From NCBI RefSeq assembly GCF_017876115.1, contig NZ_JAGINO010000017.1, forward strand, positions 98,345 through 162,344: a stretch of DNA of 64,000 nt, in the 5' to 3' direction. The position numbers and the translations under genes are program-made. This document shows, one piece after another, positions 58,378 to 64,000 of the stretch (the stretch's first letter is position 1; each line of letters opens with the position of its first letter). The stretch is from Azospirillum picis (GTDB taxonomy: Bacteria; Pseudomonadota; Alphaproteobacteria; Azospirillales; Azospirillaceae). The notes beneath the pieces are model-generated. The model saw nothing but the letters and a program-made list of their open reading frames with translations. It ran no database searches and was not told where the DNA came from.

Positions 58378-59447
58378 TCGATCTCTACCCCGTCGTCGGA
58401 CCGATGATGTTCCGGTTCGACCCCGAGACGGCGCATGGCCTGACCATCAAGGCGCTGAAGGCCGGGCTGGTCCCGGCACCGCGCGGCACCGACGAGCCGG
58501 CCCTGCGCACCAGGGTCTGGGGGCTCGACTTCGCCAACCCGGTCGGGCTCGCCGCCGGCTTCGACAAGAACGCCGAGGTGGTGGACGCCATGCTGAAGCT
58601 GGGCTTCGGCTTCGTCGAGCCCGGCAGCGTCACGCCGAGGCCGCAGCCCGGCAACCCGCGCCCCCGCCTGTTCCGGCTGGTGGAGCAGCGGGCGGTCATC
58701 AACCGGATGGGCTTCAACAACGAGGGGCTGGAGGCTTTCGCCCGGCGGCTGGAGCAGCGCCGCGACGCGGGGCGGCGCGCCTCCGGGATCGTCGGCGCCA
58801 ACCTGGGCAAGAACAAGGACACCGTGGATGCCGCCGACGACTACGTGATCGGCGTGCGCCGGCTGGCGCCGCTGGCCGATTACCTGGTCGTCAACGTTTC
58901 CTCGCCCAACACGCCGGGGCTTCGGGCGCTGCAGGGACGCGACCCGCTGCGCGCCCTGCTGGAGCGGGTGCTGGAGGCGCGGGCCGCCTGCGGGCTGCGG
59001 CGAAACCCGCCGCTGCTGCTGAAGATCGCCCCCGACCTGACGGTGGAGGACAAGGGCGACATCGCCGCGGTGGCGCTGGAGTCCGGCATCGACGGGCTGA
59101 TCGTGTCCAACACCACCATCGCCCGGCCCGACGTCATCCCGGCGGACCTGCGCGGCGAAGCCGGCGGCCTGTCGGGCCGGCCGCTGTTCGAGTCCTCGAC
59201 CACGGTCCTGCGGGAGATCTACGCGCTGACCGGCGGCCGGCTGCCGATCGTCGGCGTCGGGGGGGTGGGGTCCGGCGCGGACGCCTACGCCAAGATCCGG
59301 GCCGGCGCCTCGCTCGTGCAGTTCTATTCCGCCATGGTCTATGGCGGCCCGGCGCTGGTGCACCGCATCCGCAGCGAGTTGGCCGAGCTGCTGCGCCGTG
59401 ACGGCTACGGGTCGGTCGCGGAGGCGGTGGGGGCGGATCACCGCTGA
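58374..59447 (+). CDS. pyrD: Dihydroorotate dehydrogenase (quinone), class 2
   Basis: The 357-residue membrane-associated flavoenzyme oxidises dihydroorotate to orotate in pyrimidine synthesis, passing electrons to quinone. Motifs: GFGFVEPGSVTPRPQPGNPR (about 80-99), NVSSPNTPGLRALQGRDPLR with the catalytic Ser of class 2, LLLKIAPDLTVEDKGDIAAV, LIVSNTTIARPD and the FMN-phosphate loop VGVGGVGSGADAYAKIRAGA. GTG start coupled to DUF952. Confidence 0.96.
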   Translation: MIDLYPVVGPMMFRFDPETAHGLTIKALKAGLVPAPRGTDEPALRTRVWGLDFANPVGLAAGFDKNAEVVDAMLKLGFGFVEPGSVTPRPQPGNPRPRLFRLVEQRAVINRMGFNNEGLEAFARRLEQRRDAGRRASGIVGANLGKNKDTVDAADDYVIGVRRLAPLADYLVVNVSSPNTPGLRALQGRDPLRALLERVLEARAACGLRRNPPLLLKIAPDLTVEDKGDIAAVALESGIDGLIVSNTTIARPDVIPADLRGEAGGLSGRPLFESSTTVLREIYALTGGRLPIVGVGGVGSGADAYAKIRAGASLVQFYSAMVYGGPALVHRIRSELAELLRRDGYGSVAEAVGADHR

Positions 59448-59689
59448 ACCGCGGAGCCGGACCCGGCGGGTAGGGGCGGGGCGGGTACGGGCGGGGCGGG
59501 CATGGGAGGGGCGGGCACGGGAGGCGGCCGCTGCGGACGCAGCATTAACGGATCGTCAAGCCGGCGCCCCGACAGTGAAGGGGCGGCCTGGACGGTCCGT
59601 GAAACGCCCGTCCGCAAAGGCTCCGCATCCGTGACGGCTCTTGCCGCCAGCCTCACCCCCGATCCGTCCGCTTCCTCCCGGCCCGCCCG

Positions 59690-60925
59690 ATGACCGTCCT
59701 GACCCATGCCGTCTATGCGCTCGCGTACCTGATCGCCGGCATCTCGGCGGGGGCCGCGCTGTGGGCGCTCCGCCCGGAGGCCGACCCGCTGGTGTCCTGG
59801 CTGGCGGGTGCCCTGGTGGTGCTGGGCGGCGCGCTGGCCCACGACGTGGTGACCCGGCTGGAGCGCGAGCGCCGCGCCGCCCGCCGCGCCGCCCGCCTGC
59901 ATGACCGGGTGGAGGAACTCGCCCGCCTGCTCGAGCAGCGCGTCGCGGCCGACGCCGCGGCGCCGGCCAGCGGCGGCGACCGCTATGACGCGGTGATGCA
60001 GGAGGTGAGGCTGCTGCAATCGCTGGTCGCCCGCCTCACCGAGCGCAGGACCCCGCGCCCGCCGGCCTCCGGCAGCAGCCGGCAGCCGGCGGGCGGCAGC
60101 GGGGACGCCGTCCTCACGCTGCGCACCCCCGCCCCGCCGCCGGACGGGCCGGAGCCGATGGCGGCGGAACCGCCGCTGGCCGGCCCGATGGACGACGCCG
60201 CGGTGCTGGAGGCGGTCCGCGACGCGCTGAGGGCCGACCGCATCGACGTCTACCTCCAGCCCATCGTCAGCCTGCCCCAGCGCAAGCACCGCTTCTACGA
60301 GGTGTACTCGCGCGTGCGGTCGGTCGACGGCCAGCAGATCATGCCCGACCGCTACCTGGAGATCGCCGAGCGCGAGGGCCTGATCGCCACCATCGACAAC
60401 CTGCTGCTGGTGCGCTGCATCCAGTTGATCCGCGAGACCGAGCGGCGCCAGCATGCCATCGGCTTCTTTTCCAACATCTCCGCCGCGACGCTGGCGGACG
60501 CCGAGTTCATGCGTCATTTCCTGACCATGATGGGCCAGAACCAAGCGCTGGTGCCCAAGCTGGTCTTCGAGCTGAGCCAGCACGACCTGCAGGCCGGCGG
60601 GGCGGTGACCATGGGCATCCTGTCGCAGCTCGCGCGGCTGGGGTTCCGCTTCTCGATGGACCAGGTGAGCGATCTGGACCTCGACCTGCAGCGGCTGCTG
60701 CGCCACGAGTTCCGCTTCGTCAAGCTCGACCGTGCCCTGGTGCTCGACCCGGCCAACGCGCCGCGCATCCAGGACCTGCGCCGGCGCTGTGCCACCGAGG
60801 GCGTCGACCTGATCGTCGAGAAGATCGAGACGGAAGGCCAGCTTGTCGAGGTTCTCGACATCGGCTTCGACTTTGGCCAGGGCTACCTGTTCGGCGAACC
60901 GCGGCCGAGCCGCAAGCCGGGGTGA
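59690..60925 (+). CDS. Membrane protein with degenerate EAL domain
   Basis: The 411-residue protein has two N-terminal spans (THAVYALAYLIAGISAGAAL and PLVSWLAGALVVLGGALA), a coiled coil (about 60-120), a Pro-rich linker and an EAL-type fold from about 180. The signature is changed: EVY replaces EAL (FYEVYSRVR), MDQVSD replaces the metal-binding DDFG, while KIETEG keeps the late Glu. It probably cannot hydrolyse c-di-GMP but may bind it as a sensor. Confidence 0.85.
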   Translation: MTVLTHAVYALAYLIAGISAGAALWALRPEADPLVSWLAGALVVLGGALAHDVVTRLERERRAARRAARLHDRVEELARLLEQRVAADAAAPASGGDRYDAVMQEVRLLQSLVARLTERRTPRPPASGSSRQPAGGSGDAVLTLRTPAPPPDGPEPMAAEPPLAGPMDDAAVLEAVRDALRADRIDVYLQPIVSLPQRKHRFYEVYSRVRSVDGQQIMPDRYLEIAEREGLIATIDNLLLVRCIQLIRETERRQHAIGFFSNISAATLADAEFMRHFLTMMGQNQALVPKLVFELSQHDLQAGGAVTMGILSQLARLGFRFSMDQVSDLDLDLQRLLRHEFRFVKLDRALVLDPANAPRIQDLRRRCATEGVDLIVEKIETEGQLVEVLDIGFDFGQGYLFGEPRPSRKPG

Positions 60926-61131
60926 TCGCAGGCCGGGCAGAGCTGAAAACCGTGCCGGCCGGGGCCGTCACAGCCGGATCAAGGGCCGGCCGATCCCCTG
61001 GAGGCCGATCACCCAGAGGCCGATAAGGGCCGCCAGCTTGCCGCGCCCGCCGCCACGCTTGACATCGCCCGGTCCGCATTGGAAGTTTCGCGTTCCCGGC
61101 GAAATCCGGGCGATACGCAACATACTATCAA

Positions 61132-63096
61132 ATGGTGACTTCGGTGACGTCCAACATCGCCATCACGCTGCCCGACGGCAGTGTGCGGGAGTTCGACCGG
61201 CCGGTGACGGGGCTTGAGATCGCCCAGTCCATCGGCTCGCGCCTTGCCAAAGATGCGCTTGCCGTCAAGATCGACGGCACGGTGAAGGACCTCACCACCA
61301 CCGTCACCACCAACGCCAAGATCGAGATCGTCACGCGCAATCACGCCGACGCCCTCGAGGTCATCCGCCACGATGCCGCCCATGTGCTGGCCGACGCGGT
61401 GCAGAAGCTCTATCCCGGCACGCAGGTCACGATCGGCCCGTCGATCGCCACCGGCTTCTACTACGACTTCGCGCGCGACGAGCCGTTCACGCCCGAGGAT
61501 CTGGAGAAGATCGAGGCGAAGATGCGCGAGATCGTCGGGGCCGACATCCCGATCGTGCGCGAGGTCTGGGACCGCGACGAGGCGGTCGCCTACTTCAAGA
61601 AGCTCGGCGAGCATTACAAGGCCGAACTGATCGCCGCCATCCCGCAGGGCGAGCCGGTGTCGGTCTACCGCCAGGGCGACTGGCTCGACCTCTGCCGCGG
61701 CCCGCACGCGCCGACGACCGGCAAGGTCGGGCAGGGCTTCAAGCTGACGAAGGTGGCCGGCGCCTACTGGCGCGGCGACAGCCGCAACCCGATGCTCCAG
61801 CGCATCTACGGCACCGCCTGGCGCGACGAGAAGGAGCTGAAGGCCTACCTGCACCAGCTCGAGGAGGCGGAGAAGCGCGACCACCGCAAGCTGGGCAAGG
61901 AACTGGACCTGTTCCACATCCAGGAGGAGGCGGTCGGCTCGGTCTTCTGGCATCCCAAGGGCTGGACGCTCTACCGGACGCTGGAAACCTACATCCGCAC
62001 CAAGCTGAAGGCCGCCGACTATGTCGAGGTGAAGACGCCGCAGTTGATCGACAGCTCGCTGTTCAAGGCGTCGGGCCACTGGGACATGTATGGCGACAAC
62101 ATGTTCAAGGTGGAGGCCGACGGCGGCGAGAAGATGCTGGGCATCAAGCCGATGAACTGCCCTGGCCATGTCCAGATCTTCCGCAACGGCCTGCGCTCCT
62201 ACCGCGACCTGCCGATCCGCATGGCCGAGTTCGGCGCCTGCCACCGCAACGAGCCGTCGGGCGCGCTGCACGGCATCATGCGCGTGCGCGCCTTCACCCA
62301 GGACGACGCCCACATCTTCTGCACCGAGGACCAGGTGCAGAGCGAGGCGGCCGAGTATTTCAAGCTGCAGCTCGGCGTCTACAAGGACCTGGGCTTCGAC
62401 AAGATCTCGGTGAAGCTGGCGCTGCGTCCCGACGTCCGCACCGGCGCCGACGAGCTGTGGGACCGGGCCGAAGGGGCGCTGGCCCAGGCGTTGCGCGACG
62501 CCGGGCTGGAGTATGAGGAACTGCCGGGCGAGGGCGCCTTCTACGGCCCGAAGGTGGAGTTCCACCTGACCGACGCCATCGGCCGCACCTGGCAGTGCGG
62601 CACGCTGCAGTACGATCCCAACCTGCCGGAGCGACTCGACGCCAGCTACATCGGCGAGGACGGCGCCCGCCACCGGCCGATCATGCTGCACCGGGCGATC
62701 CTCGGGTCGATCGAACGCTTCATCGGCATGCTGATCGAGCATTACGCCGGCAAGTTCCCGCTGTGGCTGGCCCCGGTGCAGGTCGCCGTCGCCACCATCA
62801 CCAGCGAGGCCGACGGCTATGCCGAAGAGGTGGCCAAGCTGTTGAAACGTAAGGGCCTGCGCGTCGAGCTCGACACCCGCAACGAGAAGATCAACCTGAA
62901 GGTCCGCGAGCACAGCCTGCGGAAGGTGCCGCTGATGCTGGTGGTCGGAAAGCGGGAAGCCGAGGAGCGCACCGTCGCGCTTCGCGTGCTCGGCGGCAAG
63001 GATCAGGAAATCCTTGCCCTTGACGCCGCGCTGGCTAAACTGGTCGAGGAAGCGAAGTCGCCCGCCGGCGATCTCGTGACCGACTCGCCGTTTTAA
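61132..63096 (+). CDS. thrS: Threonyl-tRNA synthetase
   Basis: The 654-residue class II synthetase charges tRNA-Thr. It has an N-terminal TGS domain (1-68), an editing domain with the HxxxH zinc-type motif (RHDAAHVLADAV), catalytic motifs with zinc Cys in MNCPGHVQIF, motif 2 CHRNEPSGALHGIMRVRAFT and motif 3 HRAILGSIERFIGMLIEHYA, and the C-terminal anticodon-binding domain. The 206-bp leader upstream shows TTGACA at 61059 but no clear -10. Confidence 0.97.
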   Translation: MVTSVTSNIAITLPDGSVREFDRPVTGLEIAQSIGSRLAKDALAVKIDGTVKDLTTTVTTNAKIEIVTRNHADALEVIRHDAAHVLADAVQKLYPGTQVTIGPSIATGFYYDFARDEPFTPEDLEKIEAKMREIVGADIPIVREVWDRDEAVAYFKKLGEHYKAELIAAIPQGEPVSVYRQGDWLDLCRGPHAPTTGKVGQGFKLTKVAGAYWRGDSRNPMLQRIYGTAWRDEKELKAYLHQLEEAEKRDHRKLGKELDLFHIQEEAVGSVFWHPKGWTLYRTLETYIRTKLKAADYVEVKTPQLIDSSLFKASGHWDMYGDNMFKVEADGGEKMLGIKPMNCPGHVQIFRNGLRSYRDLPIRMAEFGACHRNEPSGALHGIMRVRAFTQDDAHIFCTEDQVQSEAAEYFKLQLGVYKDLGFDKISVKLALRPDVRTGADELWDRAEGALAQALRDAGLEYEELPGEGAFYGPKVEFHLTDAIGRTWQCGTLQYDPNLPERLDASYIGEDGARHRPIMLHRAILGSIERFIGMLIEHYAGKFPLWLAPVQVAVATITSEADGYAEEVAKLLKRKGLRVELDTRNEKINLKVREHSLRKVPLMLVVGKREAEERTVALRVLGGKDQEILALDAALAKLVEEAKSPAGDLVTDSPF

Positions 63097-63158
63097 CCGA
63101 CCGTGCGATGCCGCCGGCTGTCCTCTGGATGGCCGGTGTCCGCGCGGTTTCAGACCAT

Positions 63159-63173
63159 GGAGAAGCGTCCATA
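63159..63173 (+). promoter_or_regulatory. Ribosome site and likely AUA start of infC
   Basis: GGAGAAG (63159-63165) lies 5 nt before an in-frame ATA at 63171. Upstream in-frame ATGs lack such a site, and infC is known to use rare start codons that IF3 itself discriminates against. Confidence 0.55.
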
Positions 63174-63707
63174 GCCAGGATTCCGTCCGAAGCCGCCCCG
63201 ACCCGCGATGGCCCGCGGGTGAACCGGGAGATCTCGGCTCGTTCCGTTCGTCTCGTTGGTGCCGACGGCGAGATGATCGGCGTCGTGTCGTTGCGTGATG
63301 CTTTGCTGGCTGCCGAGGACGCCGGTCTCGATCTGGTCGAGGTCGCTCCCCAGGCGGAGCCTCCTGTCTGCAAGATCCTCGACTATGGCAGGTTCAAGTA
63401 CGAGGCGCAGAAGAAGGCCAACGAGGCCCGCAAGAAGCAGAAGATCATCGAGGTCAAGGAGATCAAGCTCCGGCCGAACATCGATGACAACGACTACGAG
63501 GTGAAGATGCGCTCGGCGCGCCGCTTCCTGGAGGAGGGCGACAAGGTCAAGGTGACCATGCGCTTCCGCGGACGCGAGATGGCGCACCAGGATCTGGGCA
63601 TGAATGTCCTGGTCCGCGTGCGCGACGAGCTGGACGAGTTGGCGAAGGTCGAGCAGATGCCGAAGCTCGAAGGCCGCCAGATGGTCATGGTGCTGGCTCC
63701 GCGCTGA
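63171..63707 (+). CDS. infC: Translation initiation factor IF-3
   Basis: IF3 binds the 30S subunit and checks initiator tRNA pairing. From the ATA at 63171 the product is 178 residues (I/M-ARIPSEAAPTRDGPRVNREI), the normal size. The N-domain has VNREISARSVRLVGADGEMI, the linker DYGRFKYEAQKKANEARKKQ and the C-domain IKLRPNIDDNDYEVKMRSAR and GDKVKVTMRFRGREMAHQDL. The alternative ATG at 63108 adds 21 residues and has no ribosome site. A rare start would allow the known autoregulation by IF3. Confidence 0.9.
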   Translation: MARIPSEAAPTRDGPRVNREISARSVRLVGADGEMIGVVSLRDALLAAEDAGLDLVEVAPQAEPPVCKILDYGRFKYEAQKKANEARKKQKIIEVKEIKLRPNIDDNDYEVKMRSARRFLEEGDKVKVTMRFRGREMAHQDLGMNVLVRVRDELDELAKVEQMPKLEGRQMVMVLAPR

Positions 63708-63730
63708 CGCGGTCTCCGGTTCCCGTTGCG

Positions 63731-63766
63731 AAAAGGCCCGCCCGGTTGGTTCCGGACGGGCCTTTT
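63731..63766 (+). terminator. Terminator after infC
   Basis: AAAAGGCCCGCCCGG pairs with CCGGACGGGCCTTTT (one mismatch) around TTGGTT, with a T-run. It ends the thrS-infC transcript, so rpmI-rplT are not co-transcribed here. Confidence 0.88.
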
Positions 63767-63800
63767 CGCGTTCCGGGGCCTTGGCCGCGGCGCCGGCCGG

Positions 63801-63842
63801 CTGGAGCTTCGTGCGTTTAATGTGAAACGCACGAAGCTCCAG
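63801..63842. repeat. 18-bp perfect inverted repeat
   Basis: CTGGAGCTTCGTGCGTTT and its exact complement flank a 6-nt AATGTG loop. No T-run follows. Unexplained; candidate dispersed palindromic element or regulatory dyad. Confidence 0.7.
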
Positions 63843-63872
63843 CTTTATGTTTGGCAATCGGATTCACGCGTC

Positions 63873-63926
63873 AAATCGATCCCGATTTTATGCGATCCGA
63901 TCTAATACTACAGCCGGGATCGATTT
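63873..63926. repeat. 12-bp inverted repeat with 30-nt spacer
   Basis: AAATCGATCCCG at 63873-63884 and its complement CGGGATCGATTT at 63915-63926 enclose an AT-rich 30-nt segment containing TAATACT. It could be an operator flanking a promoter for the next gene, or a small mobile-element end. Confidence 0.6.
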
Positions 63927-63971
63927 GCGGTCCGCTTGTTGAAGGCTTCATCCTACCGCAGGGAGGTTGGG

Positions 63972-64000
63972 ATGGCGACGGCAACGGAAGCGGCGAGTTG
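63972..64000 (+). CDS. Partial gene at right edge
   Basis: ATG preceded by GGGAGG 5 nt upstream opens a frame MATATEAAS that runs off the window. It does not look like rpmI, the usual neighbour of infC. Only nine codons are visible. Confidence 0.4.

Noticed and set aside
59448..59689. G-rich short repeats (GGGCGGGGCGGG-type) between pyrD and the EAL gene
   Set aside because: Low-complexity runs with no constant unit or symmetry; no function supportable.

Overview
The window is GC-rich with strong G/C preference at third codon positions. It carries an atpG-atpD-atpC operon, an alphaproteobacterial-type Fur without Cys pairs, and a thrS-infC pair. This fits an alphaproteobacterium, most likely Rhodospirillales/Azospirillum-like. 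The taxon is inferred from gene content and style, not from any search.

Layout. (1) 1-8122, host genes: ATP synthase subunits, a ferritin-like diiron protein, a glutathione S-transferase, a DEAD-box RNA helicase, Cu/Zn superoxide dismutase, and a Fur-family regulator with a small downstream partner. (2) 8446-9186 and 49612-57407: two halves of an older resident phage-structural island (B) with T7-like gene order: capsid, small virion protein, gp11-like and gp12-like tail tube proteins, coiled-coil virion protein, tailspike, large terminase and a small membrane protein. It has no visible portal, integrase, replication or lysis gene. (3) 9187-49622: a complete-looking temperate prophage (A) inserted inside the capsid gene of B. 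The junctions share the 11-bp core GTCAACAACAT. Joining them restores a 272-codon capsid frame. (4) 57470-64000, host genes: a small reverse-strand gene, DUF952, pyrD, a degenerate EAL-domain protein, thrS and infC, then two large inverted repeats and the first codons of another gene.

Prophage A is organised like a lambdoid phage with podovirus-type (P22-like) virion genes. A leftward early operon (17778 down to 9330) carries small zinc-binding and coiled-coil proteins, a RecE-like nuclease, RecT, an excisionase-like HTH protein and a tyrosine integrase. The immunity region (18150-20870) holds membrane proteins, a repressor and five copies of an ATCACCAC-type dyad. Two of these lie 5 nt downstream of TTGAC-type -35 boxes that fire outward in opposite directions (PL- and PR-like). 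The rightward early operon (20872-27664) carries a Cro-like protein, several HTH proteins, and a replication initiator gene containing six 11-bp iterons, which is the likely origin. Next comes a reverse-strand three-gene cassette with its own palindromic promoter (27695-28682), resembling anti-CRISPR/Aca operons. Late genes (28912-49190) run holin-like peptides, terminase, portal, scaffold, SU10-type capsid, adaptors, tailspike, fibre with autoproteolytic domain, ejection proteins, lysozyme, and an HNH endonuclease insertion.

Together the genes form an intact-looking regulatory circuit: repressor, paired operators, Cro, replication, late genes, and an att pair with its integrase. Excision of A would rebuild a structural gene of B, so the two elements are physically and perhaps functionally linked.
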